Part shown: in pieces, positions 36,501-51,500 of the stretch
Layout: each line of letters begins with the position of its first letter
Position numbering within the stretch: the first letter of the stretch is position 1
Assembly (NCBI RefSeq): GCF_954871325.1
Contig: NC_088776.1
Coordinates: forward strand, 43,480,569-43,544,568
Direction of reading: 5' to 3'
Source of the DNA: Gordionus sp. m RMFG-2023
Lineage: Eukaryota > Nematomorpha > Gordioida > Chordodea > Parachordodidae
DNA: 64,000 bases
The notes under the pieces: generated by a model
The model's input: only the letters and a program-made list of their open reading frames with translations
What the model was told of the DNA's origin: nothing
Database searches by the model: none
Position numbers and translations under genes: made by a program

Positions 36501-39500
36501 GATGGTTCGTATTTTATCATTAATTCGCTTTGTTTCATGTGTTATTGTTATAAAAAATCAATTTTTTCGCATTTACGCCAAAATTTTAATTCATATTTCT
36601 GGTTATCAAAACTTGCTAAAAATATAAGTAATGATTTTATTATTAATATATATTAATATTTTTATTTAAACATTATCATCTTTTTAATCATTTTAGTTGC
36701 TAAAAATTGAACATAATGCCATCAATGATCATTTCTTATGCACAAAAATATTTTTATTAAAAAATAAAATTTTAGGATATTTAGATTAAGGGTTATGGAA
36801 ACAGAGATGGGGGGGGGCATGGGGCAACTAGATTAGATTTTGATAGTAGTTGCCTATATTATCTAACATCTATTAGTGAGTTTTCTTGGATATAGGGAGA
36901 GGTTCTAATTAGATATTTTATATAAGATGTAATATGTGATGCTTTTTTATATCAATATCGGTAACTATATTAGATTTTGATAGTAGTTGCTTATATTATC
37001 TAACGTCTATTAGTGAGTTTTCTTGGATATAGGGAGAGGTTCTAATTAGATATTTTATATAAGATGTAATATGTGATGCTTTTTTATATCAATACCAGGA
37101 ATCCTAACCAAACCTGAAACGTTAAACCGCTAAAAACCGGTATTTTTTATCAAAACTGAACCGAACCTAAAACGCTAAAAAAATTTCTAGCTGAACCGAA
37201 CCGCTAAAATGCCTCTGAACCGGTTTGAGCCCCATGATTTTATTCTTATAAAATAATATGTAAGCTATTATTAGCAAATTGAAAAAATTTCAATTATATT
37301 GAATTATTTTAAAGATTATCATCAATCACATTTGATTAATAAGTGTCGGTCCTAATTTTTATAAACTTTAGTATATTGTCATTTTACAACATTTTTTAAA
37401 TATTTTAAGCTTATAAATTATAATGCTTAGAGAAAAATTAAATCCAAAATATAATTATAAATGACATATCAAATCTGATATCATATTGGCAGTGTCGGCT
37501 ACTCAAGTTAGTGTGAAAAGATGTTTTTCAACAATTAAATTTATAATATCTCCTTATAGATGTAATTTGAGTGAGACGAATTTTGAAAATATAATAAATT
37601 GTGCGTAATAAAAAAAAATAGGTATAAAAAAGTAAAATATTGTTCATATTAAAATTAATCATTGATATTTATTTTTATATTTATAAATTAAATATTATTT
37701 TATAATGTGCAATTAATAAATAAAGGTTTTATACATGTGTTTTTTAAATTAATGATAAAATAAAAAAATATTTTCCCTATACATAATTCGAATGTAGGTT
37801 TCAATACAAGTGTTCAAACCGGTTTTTAGAGGTTCGAACCGATATTTTAATTTTTAAAGAACCGAACCTGAACCGATATTTTTATCCGAACCTGAACCCG
37901 AACCGATATTCGTTTCGGTTTGAATCCTTGATCAATACCCATTTAGATTCCAGACTCATCCGAGGGTGATATATCTGAGGCTGATATAGAGAGCTCAAAA
38001 ATAGAAGACAATTTATCCTTCTGGCAGATGATTTGCCGACTATGAACTAGGTCTTGGGAGGATATAATCGAAGATTCTTCTATAACTAAAATAAAAGATA
38101 AATAACCCCTTTTGGTCTAAAAAAGACATCGGAAACATGAATACAGAGTTTAACCCTATGTTGGAAATTTATAAATAGGATTCAACTCCTCTACCCTATT
38201 TTCGTAAATTTTTCAACCAGATAATTAGCAATTTTATATTGGAAACTAATATTTATTCCTTACAAAGTTGTGGTAAATCTATAAATATAAAGAGCGATGA
38301 AATTGACAAATTTGTTGGGATACACCTATATACTAGCTTAGTTAAGATGCCTTCTATACGACAGTTTTGGTCAGTTGCATCTATTCCACAAGTATGTCCA
38401 GCAATCGTTTGCTTTTAATTCGGAAATTTCCCCTTACTAATAATAACAAAGATATGGTAATTAGGGAAGATAAAGGATAAAACAATTTATTTAAAATTCA
38501 ATACTTACTTCATATGCCAACTAGAAAAAATTTTAAAAAAATCCAACTTGAAGAGAAGTTAGCTATAGACGAATTCATAATTCCCTTCAAGGAAGGCTAT
38601 AAATTATGACCATACATTAAATTGAAGCCCCATGAATGGGGATAAAAGTGTTTGCTCTATGTGGCTCTTACGGGTTTATATATGAATTTGAAATGTATCA
38701 TGGAAAGTCTACTAATGTCATAATCATGTTTAGGTATTAGTGGGGATATCGTTCTTCATAATGAGGGAATGAGTGGGGTAGATCTTCACGATATGCTGGT
38801 GGAGTTATATTTGACAGATATTAAAATGGAAACGATATTATATGAGAATGGTTTTCCATCTATTGGACTCTTGTATAATATAAATGCCTAGCTCCTTTAT
38901 AACACCATAAAAAAGGAGTAAATAATATAAAATTTATGGCATAGCTGGTATTTAAATTGCAGATACAAAAAAATTGATGTTAGTGGGAAAGAATACTAAA
39001 AAGACGGAAGACCTTCCAGCGCATTTGTAAAAAGAAGAAAAGCTATCAATATTGCACCCATATTAGATATAAGATATGACCAAGTAGGTCATTGCCAATG
39101 CCCTTAAAAAAGGTGCAAGTATTGCGTAGAAGCCTATTCAAGAACTATTTGCAAAAATGTAATATTTATTTATGCTTAAATAATAAACAATGAACTTGCA
39201 TTTTGCCCATAGATGACATTTGGAATCATTGAATATCGTATGATAGAAATATTAAAAATAAATTTTTTTTATGAAAATATGTTATGTGTCATCTCTTTAA
39301 AAAAAAAACTCCAAATGGAAAAGATTTGGGCATGAAATGGTTAAAGAATAAAATTAGCTTAAAAAAGATTGCAAAAATATACAGAGCTCAGATATAACAA
39401 TCCAGAAATAAGTATAAAAGACAATAATGATATACTCGATATGAAATCCCAATAGCCTAATTTATATAAAAATATCAATTGCTGATCATTCTACCTCCTA

Positions 39501-42500
39501 ATTGGGTCAATAGAAATGTTTGTAGGCTATTACCAGGGATAAAAGATTTCATAACTATCATTGAAAAAAGTTAGTTCTTTTAATCATTTAAAAGATTTTA
39601 TGCAGAGTAATTCTAATATAAAATTGGATTTTCAAATTTGCTAGCTTAAAAATATGCATATTAGCAGGAGTTTGCAGAACACATATACATCAGAATATTA
39701 AACTTGGAAATTAGCAAGACAGACTAAAAATGATGAGGATGGATTAAAAATTTAGATATTATGGCAGAATGTTTTGCAATCCTCATTACTGATCAGTTAT
39801 TTTGGTGACTGTATTGAGTATCCTGGCTTAACACTCTAATACATCAAAGAGATTTTTATAAAACATGATATCACCCATTACGTTTAAACAGTGGCGGTAG
39901 ATAGATCGCTGGAGACAAGGTCTAAATCTTCATAGAAATAAATTAAGTTTTTTAAAATGAATATTCTCATTAGAGATCTGCAAAATTACCCGTTCGGGCA
40001 AAAGAAATCAGGTTCGGGCTGGGCCTAATATTTAAAAAAAATTAGGGCCAGGTTGGGCTTTGGAATTTTTTTTAATATATTTAAATTTATGAATTTTTAA
40101 TGTAAAATAAAAATATTTGATTTTATTTATAGAAATTAGGCGCCATAAAACATATATCATTTATTTTGAGTAATTATAAAAATTAATTTCTATATTAAAT
40201 AAATTCGGGCCTGGGCTGGGCCGTACTTGAAAAATTAGGCCTGATGCAGATCATTAGTTCTCATATGCCATTCATTTATTTGCGAACAACAGTTGATTTC
40301 ATAATAACCTTAAAAATAGTTTAGAAAATCACAATTTGATTATTTGTGGCTTTTCAGAAAATTATTTCTTTATTGTCCAAGAGGAAGTTTAGAGTTATGA
40401 TTAGACAACTTCATAAGCTACATTGAACCCATTATCAATTTGTTTATAGGAGATCAAATAAAAAACCTATGAAACTTTGTGGTAATATCGGAATCTTTAA
40501 TTATGCTCATTCCATTTATTCCAATTGCATTTGATTCGTTTGTTAAAAAAATTTGACACTCCACCAGAAAAAAATTAATACTTTTCTTATGGTTCTGCAG
40601 CATAATACAATAGGAAAACTTTATCAACGTTTGTTACCATGAAATCGATTTTGATGTTCAAGCAAAATGGTTTTATGCTATGACACATGGTAAAAGGGCC
40701 TGCAATGGCATAGGCGGCACAGTAAAGAGGTTAGCCAGATAAAGCTTACAAAAGGCCTAAATAAGATCTCATAATTACACTTTTACAATTTTAAAAATAT
40801 GCGAAGGAGCAAAAATAAATTTTTCTTATGCCACCATATTAGAGTATGAGGCAGAAGTTATAAGACTAAGTGAGATTTAGTAAATCTATCTAAATACCTG
40901 GTTAACAAAAAATTATAAAAGCTCAATACTAAAATATATTCAAATTCGCAGATATTTATTGTGGAGAATAAAATAAATCCATGTGAGGAAATGGATGTAA
41001 ATAATAGATGAAATGAAAATAAATTTCCTTCATCCTAAAGGACCAGAAATATCTTTTGTTTATCCAGCGACACCAGATCTCCTTTTCCTACCAAAAAATA
41101 ATATTTTAAAAATAAAACGAAATTATCAAGGAATCAAAAAAGTTAATTTATGTTCCTGTATATTTTTTCAAATAGTAATAACTAAAAAACCCATGGCTAT
41201 CCCAAGCTTAAATTTATTAGAAATAGAGATAATGTAAGTAAATAATAAGGTATAAATTCAAATAAATTCTGAAAGTCAAACACCTGGAGCTTTCAGATTC
41301 AAAATTAATAAAGTAAATAAAATCCGAGCAAATATTCTTTAAAAAATCAAATATTTGCTAAAGAATAGAATTATAAAATGACATATAATTTTTATTTATA
41401 ACTTCAATATTTTTTATTGAACTCAATTTTTACATGTTTGAAAAAGTCATTTTGGGCACTTTTAACCATCGATATCTCAAGAATTATGAGTACTAAGAGG
41501 CTAAAATTTTTGATGTTTTCTAATGTCTCCCCGTATGCAAAATTTATTCAAAATTGAAAAGGAAGTTATCAATTTGGTAGGAATAACTTCTTTTATTAGT
41601 ATTTTAAATATATTAAAATGTTTTTTAGTGTTATTATTTTCTACTAGGTATGGTTATATAAATTAGAAGTATATATTTATAAAATTAACTTAAAGCTCCC
41701 TTTTCCTTTATCGAATTTTAGAAGCTTTATACTGGAAGAATTTGCAAATACCTTTTTCAGAATTTCTTTAGTTGTGTCCTTACCAAACCCAGTAACATAT
41801 AAAGTCTTTGAATCATATGGTCCTTAAATATTTATGATTTATTATATAGTGATAGTAATAAATATATATTTTCATGCATTGGTCACATATGGAGGTTGGT
41901 GCACAATAAAGAAAATTTTGTAAAATCATATGGTAAAATTTATAGACTAATTAATATAGATGTCCATTACACTCTGTTAAAATCTCGAATTAAAGGGTAC
42001 TTTTAAGTTTGAGAAATCTATTATAATATCTAATTATAAAAACCGTATAGCAATCGTGTAGGTCTGTGCTGAAATTAAATATAGGATCGGAGTGATATTT
42101 ACCTTTAAAAAACGGATATGACAGTTATTATGAAAAAACCCAATTCAAGACAATCATTGTTTTCGGTTAGTTTATTACCGTTATAATATTTTTTATTATA
42201 TACATAATAAATGGATAAAAAAAGAGCAAAAATTAATTTATTTCTAATGTTTAAAAAAATAGAATCATTTTTAAAAAAGTGCTATTTTTTAAAATATTAT
42301 TTGAATCATAAAAAGGATTTTAAAATATTTAGCGATTCACATATAGTCATAAGCATTGCTAATATTTAGAGTATTAACCTTTTGTGAATAAAAAATAAAA
42401 TACACTTAATCAATCGTGAATGAAAAAATATCGCATTAGTCATGAGAAACGGAAAATTTCAAGGTGTTTCTTGTTTTGCCCATATTTAAAGGTTATTTTG

Positions 42501-45500
42501 GGCATATAAAATATTGATTTTTATGAAATAGGTTATAGATGGTAAATAAAAATCAATCTAAATATCGAATTGGTATGGGGTGGATTTTGTACAAATATCA
42601 GATTGGAAAAAAATATGTGGAATGGGCACAGCCGTACTATCTTGTTTATCCCGTTAAATAAATAATTAATAAGATTACTTGAGTGATATGGTTTATCGAG
42701 TGGAACGTTCCTCTCACTTTTATCCCCACAATAATCAAAGGTAACATCTTTAGTGCCTAATTTTTTGTTTTTTAGCCCTTTAATAGCTTTCTCGCAAATT
42801 TTCTCAGTCCCGAATTCGAGAAAGGCTCTCCTTTTATTATAAATGATTAATGTATATCAGGAATGCATCATACTGATACTTGGTATCAGTGATACATTAA
42901 ATTCTAACAGACACCAGTGGCCGATCTCAAAGATAATATTAAACCAAGAATATTAATAAAAGTCATACAAACATTTCTAAATCAATAAAAAAGGTTTTAT
43001 TGAAATATTGTTTTTGTATCCACCAATACCAAGTTAAAATTAATCAAAAAGGCTGTATCAGTGGTCCATCTTGATGTATATAAAATTCTTTTTCTTATGT
43101 AGTACCAAGATTTTTAGGATATGCACAAGCCATAAAAACCCATAAAATTTAGGACTTTCACCTTTTTAAGCAAAAAATACAAAATTATAGGTAACTTCAC
43201 AAACCCCAATTATAATTTGTAATCTATTGCAAATATTATTCATTACAGTATAAACCTGCGAGCACATTTTATAATGGTAATCTCAATTTTGTCATAAAAA
43301 TATTAGAATTTATGTTTTAACGTTTCCACTTTTAGGCAGAGCCATGCCGATAACAATTTTTTTTAATTTGATTATAAAAACATCGATCCGATATTATTAT
43401 TGTTTATTTTATCAGTGTATTATAATTGTATATTTTTTATTTTAAATAATTTTTTAATAATAAATAAAAGGAACCAAAATTCAATTTATTTATATTTTTT
43501 AAAAAAAATCTAATTATTTTTAAAAGAGAAGATACTAAATTTGATATTTGAAATCAAAAAGAAATTCCCATATAACTTGAAAGAAAGAATATTTCTTGTA
43601 TTATTTCAATATAAAATTTTGATATAGTATTGGTTTAAAGATAGATGACAAATAAAAATCAACTTAAATATCGGATAGATGAAAAATTTGTGGATCGGTA
43701 CACACAGCCCTACTTTTTAAGATTTTATAGCCCATTCCCTTGAGAAATATTGTATAAGCTCAAGCTAAATATATTGTATTCTACAAATGTGTAAAAGTTA
43801 GAAAACTTTTGGCGTCTATTGAATTGCACGTGGGAGATATCAGGATGCAACTTCATAAAATCTTCCGTCGACACATTGTCTCGAATATCGAATCCTTTCA
43901 CATAGAGAGTTTTTTTGTTCTTCTCAGCTATTTATATAAATACATATATTTATTTTTTTATTTTAAGTAGTATAGCAAAAATTTAGGACTTGTTGGATCA
44001 AAAATAATTTTTTTAAAAAAATTTCAAAAACATAATAAAAACCTATATTAATTAAATCCTACATTCTAAGTTTTGTATCAAGTATATATAAATGCTACAT
44101 TCTAAGTTATGTTTCAATTATATATTATTATAAACTATTATAATATGCTATATAATGAAGTAAAAATTTGTTTACTAATTCTTTCCATAACCATGGCCAA
44201 CACGTCTTCAGGGAGTAGACTGGTTTCTGTTACTAAATATATCATGAGAAAAAAAATGTTATATATATTAAAACAGATTTTCTTTTTTATAACAATTAAA
44301 CTTAATTTTAAGTCAAATTGAATCTTAAAAATATTTTCAGCTCTTTTTAGAAATGAGAGTAAGTTAATTTTAAGTGTTGCTGCTTATTTTTTTAAATAAA
44401 AATTGGATCTGTTATCCTTCCAAAAATATGCCTAGGCCCAGCCCAGATTTATTTTTAAAATTTTTTCCAGCCTGGTCAGGGGTTTTTTTTAAAAAAAATT
44501 TTCTGCCCAGCCCCAATTTTTTTAAAATATATTTTATTTAATTTTTGATTTTTATAGCTAATAATGGCGATTTCAAATATTTGGTTTTAAAATATACGGC
44601 CCGGGTACCCTGGGCAGGGAAAATTTTAGCCAAATCTTAATTAAATGACTTAATGTTTTCTCTCTTACCATATTTTAACTAAAATTTAAATGACCCAATT
44701 CTTCACATAAAATAATGTTTGATATATAAAAAATTTAAATGTAAGCAACCTTTGGCAGGTGTAGTTTTTTTATTCTTATTTTTCTTCTTCTTCTTTTTTT
44801 CTTATCCTTTTCATTTTGTTTAGCAGTGTCTTTATTATCAATTTCAGTCTTTTTTTTATTTTCATTCGGTTTTTGCTTTTTAGACATATCTTCCTTTTTC
44901 GGGATAACTGATGTAATATCTTTGGAGAAAGCATTAAAAATATATAGTTACTAATATTTTATAAGAAAATGTTTCTATTCAGATATTATTTTAGAAAAAA
45001 GTAATAATAAAGCCATATAATGGGTGCTTACAAAAAATACGTTATTACTGTACACCAGTAGTAAGATAAAGTAAGGAGTTATTTTTTCGTTACTCTTTAC
45101 TTTATATTAGCTTTTAACCATTTTTTATTTTAAGTTAAGGTTTATTACAGCATATTTATTAATTCGTTAGTAAATAAAATTATTTAATTTGTAAAATGGA
45201 TAAGAATATATAAATGTTATTGTAACAATTTTTTGCAAATAAAATTATTTTATTCAAATAAATAAAAAATATAGAAAGTTTTCCATCAAATCTGCACAAT
45301 GTATATATTTTTATAAGATTATATAAATAAAAAATAGTTGTAGAGATCTGCAAAGTTAGGCCGGGCTCAGGCCTAATTCTATTTAAAATAATCGGGTTCG
45401 GGCCGGGCCTAATATTTTTTTAAAAAATTCGAGCCGGGTCGTGTCGGACCTTGGAATTTTTTTTAAATATATCTAAATTTATCAATTTTATATTGAATTT

Positions 45501-48500
45501 TTTATGTAAAATAAAAATATTTGATTTTATTTATTGAAATTAAACGACATATAACATATGTCTTTTGAGTAATTATAAAAATTAATTTCTATATTTAAAT
45601 AAATTCGGGCCGGGTCGGATGAGTAAATTTTTTTAAAAAAATTTCGGGTTCGGGCCAGGCCGGCAAAACTTTTTTTAAAAAATTTCAGGCCAGGCCGGGC
45701 TTGAAAAATTAGGCCCGATGCAGATCACTAGTTGAAACCATATACAGTGTTGGAAAAAAAACCCGATTCAATTTATCTTACTTTTTTAAATTTAACTTTC
45801 AATATATATTCTAATTTTAACCTTTTAATAAAAATTGTCCTATAAATTCATTATTCTCATTTCTTTTTTTAATTTATAAATAATTAAACTTTTGTTTTCA
45901 TTCATTTAATAGGTTTCTTAGGTGAGATTTAATTTAATTGTTTTTGATATATATTTCATATATATTTGTAGTAGATATTTCATATATGTTGGTATATTAT
46001 ATATATATTTATCAATATTATTATTATTAAATGATAAATGTCAATCAATTATTAATATATATTTAGAAACATAAAAAATATTGATTTTTGTTTATATTGA
46101 TTGATAAAGAATTAACGCGGATGAATATATGAATTGTAAAACAAAGAAAAGAATTTTTATGGACATTTTTTTAATTATTATGATTTTTATGATTGTTTTA
46201 TAAAAATATTGGAATTAATTTTAAAAAAAATTATAAAATAAAGAAATGTTAAATAGTAGTAAAATGTTCAAAATTCTAACCATTAATATTAAGTTATAAT
46301 AATAATCTGTGAGATTATTGAGAAATTATAAGTTATAATCATAATCGGTGAGATTATTGAGAAACAATATTATAAATTATTGAGTGTTATTTTATTGGTG
46401 CAGTGGTACCAGGATTCGTTAACTCTTATTAGGGTGATTTTGTTAAGAAAATTTCAGAATTTATTAATCAAGAAAAAGATTTTCGAGGACCGGGTTCCTA
46501 AAAACATTAGTGGATTCCGGATATTTAAAGGTAAGAAATTTATTTTTATATTATAAATTACACAACGCAATAGTAGGATTTTTGGATTAAAATTAGAAAT
46601 ATATAAGATAAAATTTTAAATTTTGGATAATTAATGAAATTATGGCTTTTTCTTTTGTTACTGTTCATCGTAAGCTTGATTTTGATAAAATGCAGAATTA
46701 TAAGGATCATTTTAATAAAATATTTAATTCAAGTTTAATAAAGTGGATGTAACTAATAATATCATTACTGCAATAATTTTTTTTGTGTTTTATGTAACTT
46801 TGATTATAATGAAACATGCAATTAAGAAAATAAAAAGAAGATCTATTAAAAATAAAGAAAATGATATAAAAAATACTAATACTGAAAATTTAATTTCTGA
46901 AATTTTGGTGAAATCTCCAGATATTTCTGAGGATATCCAAAATAGCTTACATTTAATTTTGTTAGAATTAAAAAAATTAAATGATAAAAAGAATATTATG
47001 CCAGAGGAAAAATCCGAGGAAATATTAGATACTGGTGAAGTATTTAATTTTCCTCAGAATAATAATATATCAGAGGATATCAATAAAAAATTAAATTCAA
47101 TATTGATTGAATTTAAAAAACAAATTTCAGAGGTTTTAATTGAGAAACCTGTAGAAATTGTAAAAAATTATAATAAAAATAGTACTTTGAGACAAAGTAC
47201 GGAAGAATCTCTAATTTTATGTGAAATTAGAGAAATGAGAGAAAACATGAAAGTTTTGTCCAGAGATGTGTCCAACTTAAAAATTAAAAATAATAATTTA
47301 ATTGAAAGCTGTGAACTCTGTGGAAGAAGAGGATATATCGGTAAAAATTGTTATTCAAGAGACCGAAAAATGAATGAGAATGGTAATGCAAAACCAAGTG
47401 AAAAAAATGGCATTGTGTGTCATAGATGTGGTTTTGTAGGACATATTAAACGAAATTGCATGGTTAAAGAAGCAAATTTTAAAAGTGGTTTTCCGCAAAG
47501 AACTTCGGCAGTGATTAATTCGGTGGTTAGAAGTATACAAAATCCGTCGATTAAAAATGTGGATAAAATTGAAAATAACAATACAGATCATGACAGAATG
47601 TGTTTCCGATGTGAAGAAATGGGACACATTGCTATCAATTGTATTCAAAGTGTGAGTGGATTACAGTGACTATATGATTTTAAAGAGAATCATATTAAAA
47701 TAGATAAATAAATTTTAGAGAGTATTAAAATTTGTGATATATATAATTTTATTAAAAATTTTGTGGATATATATATTAAAATAGAAAATCATCATGGGAA
47801 TGAAGTAGGGCTGTGCCGATATTAAATATCGGATCGGATCAGTCCCGATATTTGGCGTTTTTCAAAAATATCGGATCGGCCCGATACCTGTAAAACCCCA
47901 TCCGATCCGATCCTTTTACTAAAAATGCAATTCTTATAAAACTTTTGAGTAATGAAACTTTGAATTATTATTTTTTAATAAAAAAAATTTTTTTTAAAAT
48001 ATTTTAAAAAAAAATAAATTTTTTCGAGTTTCTATTTTACATTAATAATATTTTATAAATAATTTTTTTTTAAACAATGCAAATGTTATTTATTTTTTTA
48101 AATAGATTTTACAAGTTTTTTTATAAAAATAGAAAGGAACACCCAAAGTTTTATTTATTTTTAATTTTTTAAAAAAATAACACCAATTTTATTATTTATA
48201 CTTTAAATAAAAATTATTTTAAATATGGTTTTTGAATTATGGAAATATTTTGATAAAGATGAAGGTAATTTTGCAAAATGCGTCATCTGCGGAATTCTAA
48301 TTTCACAGGGAGGAATACTGAAAAATTCGTTCAATACAACTAACATTAGGAAACATCTGAAGCGTTGCCATCAAAAGGAATTCGAAGAGCTAACACAAAA
48401 AGAACGAGAAATATTAGAAAAAACAAATCAAATTTTTAAAAAAAAGAGCCCTGAAAGTCAGCCAACAATATCAGCCATTCTTAATAAAACTAATATTTGG

Positions 48501-51500
48501 AAACATTCTGATCCTAAATCAATAATAATTTCTAAATTTATAGGGGAAATGATAACGTGTGACCACCAGCCGATTTCTATCTTGGAGGATATAGGCTTTA
48601 AAAGGCTTTTACATCATTTATGTCCAAATTACAAAATTCCCAATAGAAAGTATTTTTCGCATGGAGTTATTCCGGATATATATGAAAAACTCTCCGAAAA
48701 AATTCGTAAAGAAATTTTGGTTGACGATTCTTTTTTATCCTTTACGGTAAATATATGGACTAGAAGTTCAGGTGGCGATTCTCACATCTCATTAACATGC
48801 CACTATATAAACCAAAATTTTCAACAAATTAATAGAGTTCTAAATGTTAAAACATTTAATGAGTCGCATACAGCAATAAATATTGCTCAAATTTTAGATG
48901 AAATTATTAATTATTGGGGTATAAAGAAAAATAAAATACACCTAATCATTAGAGATAATGCACCCAATATAACTTTGGCCATGAAAAATGGGAAATTTCA
49001 AAGCGTTTCGTGTTTTGCACATAGTTTGCAATTGGTTGCACAGGCAGCAATTTTATCAGAGATCTATTATTGACATGCTTGCCCGGGTTAGAAAAATAGT
49101 AGGAAACTTTAAACATTCTTCTATTGCACAAAATTATCTAAAAGAAATCCAAATTCGATTAAGTCTAGCCCAGCACAAATTAATCCAGGATGTGCCCACC
49201 CGTTGGGATTCTACCTATTATATGCTCGAAAGATTGATAGAACAAAAAAGGGCGGTACAGCTGTTCATTATCGATAATCCTAATTTGGGAAATCTCTCAT
49301 TATATGAGTGGGAATTAGCAGAAAGGGTAATTGATGTTCTTGAACCAATTCAGAGAGTAACAAAAGAAATAAGTACGGAATCATGTTCAATTAGCAATGT
49401 TATACCCTTTGTTGAAATTCTGAAAAGTGAATTAACAATTAATGGGGACACAGATAGAGGTGTGCAGACTATGAAGAATACCACTAATAATCAATTAACA
49501 ACTCGGTTTTTTGATATTTATGATGATGACAATTATGTTGTCGCAACATTACTTGATCCTCGATATAAGGATTTCTTTTTGCCAAAAAACATATCATACA
49601 TAGAAAAGCTCAGGACTGCATGTGAGTCTTTTTTAAAGGTGATGATAATGTTCAACTTCCAATTTCTAATAAAGATTCGTCAGGTTTTATATTTTTTAAA
49701 ATAAATTTAGATTTTATTGTTAACTTAGGTAATGACAATGAAAAAAATGTTCCACATAACATTAAAAAATGCAAATTTAATTTAAGGGATGCTTATAAAT
49801 TGAAAATAAAAGAAAAACTAGTAATAAATGAAATCGATAGTAATGTAAATGATGACCTGCCATACCTAATACAAGGAAAAAGAATCTTTATATATAGAAA
49901 GTATAACAACAAATTTTTCATATTAATTTAAATATTGCTTGGTTGGACTATGATTGACCCTGTTTGGGTGATTTTTCAAAATCAACAAAAGATTGGGTTT
50001 GTATGAAACCCACTATTTTATAAATGCTAATTTTATATTTGTGTTATTTATTTAGAAAACTCGAATAACATTGATGATATTGATATTATATCCCCAGTGA
50101 ATCCACTTGAATATTGAAGAGTTAATGCTGTAAAATATCCAACTTTATCAACACTTGCACGTTAATTTTTGGCTCCTCCAGCAACAAGTGTCCCATCTGA
50201 GTCTGCCTTCAGTACGGCAGGGGATATTGATAGTCCTCATCGTAGAAGCCTATTGCCTGAAAATCTAGAGGCTCTTATATTTATTTTAAAAAATCTAATA
50301 TATTATAATTTTATATATTAAATATTACAATTTTATAAACCAACATAAAATGGATATATTATTATATATTTTTTTTAAATTATTGTTGAAATAAAAAAAT
50401 TAAATTATGCATAATTCTTTTATGCATAAAAAATATTGATTTATTAATTACATTTGGTTCAAAGAGGGGTGGTGAAAAATTAATATAAATATCGGATCGG
50501 TATCGGATCGGTTTTGAACCAATATCGGAAAATATCGGATCGGATCGGTGAAAAATATGTGGATCGGCACAGCCCTAGAATGAAGATTATACATTGAAAT
50601 TTAACTCGAATAAAAAGAGTTGTAATGTTGGAAATTTTTATTGTCATTTTGATGAAATAAAAAATTTTAAATTAAACAGTAATCTGAATAAAAAGGATTA
50701 TTGTAATCAAATGAGTGATATATATCCAGGGAAAATTTTAAATAATAAAAGAAATTCAGAGACCTTTAAATTCTCAGATGAATTTAGGTATGAATATTAA
50801 TTATATTGACAATGGGATTAAAATAAATGTCATTCAACTCATTAAAATGCCTAAAAATTTAATAACTGAGGGAGCAAAGGAACAGAGTTCATGTCCTCAT
50901 ATTAATTTAAAATTTGGTGGACAAATGGTTGAAATGTTATTTGATACCGGGGCAAGTATTTCAATAATGTCTAGTGAAAATTTTTATAAATATTGGCCGA
51001 ATGGTATTGTTGAGACAAAATATGTGTATTAAACAATTTGATGGATCTGAAATCAAAGTTTTAGGTAAAACTCAGTGGGATGTTATTTTCCATGATATTC
51101 CTATAATTTTAGATTTATGGATAGTGAATAAAAATGTTGAAACAATTATGGGTTGGGATTGGATTACCAAATTGGGACCTCGAAATAATTATTGGAATTT
51201 GTTATCATTGGTAGCGAATTGGCTAAAGAAAATGCCGAAAGAAAAATAATGGCTAATGAAGTCAGAGAAAAACTTAAAGAAAGAGAAATGAATAAATTAA
51301 TGAGTGAAATGAAAGAATCTATAGTTAATAATAATATTTGTGAATATCATGCGAAAACCATGATGTATTCAAATCCATCTGAAATCTATAGTGAAATTGA
51401 TAATGATAAAAAAATTAATAATGAAATTAATGAATTTAATAGAGTTAAAAATGCTATACTTATTTTAGTGGAAAAATATGGTATAATTTTTGAAGACACT

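Noticed and set aside
42845-43080. Possible MITE with ATCA/TGAT ends around GGTATCAGTG words
   Set aside because: Mirrored words are short and no target duplication was found; similarity may be chance.
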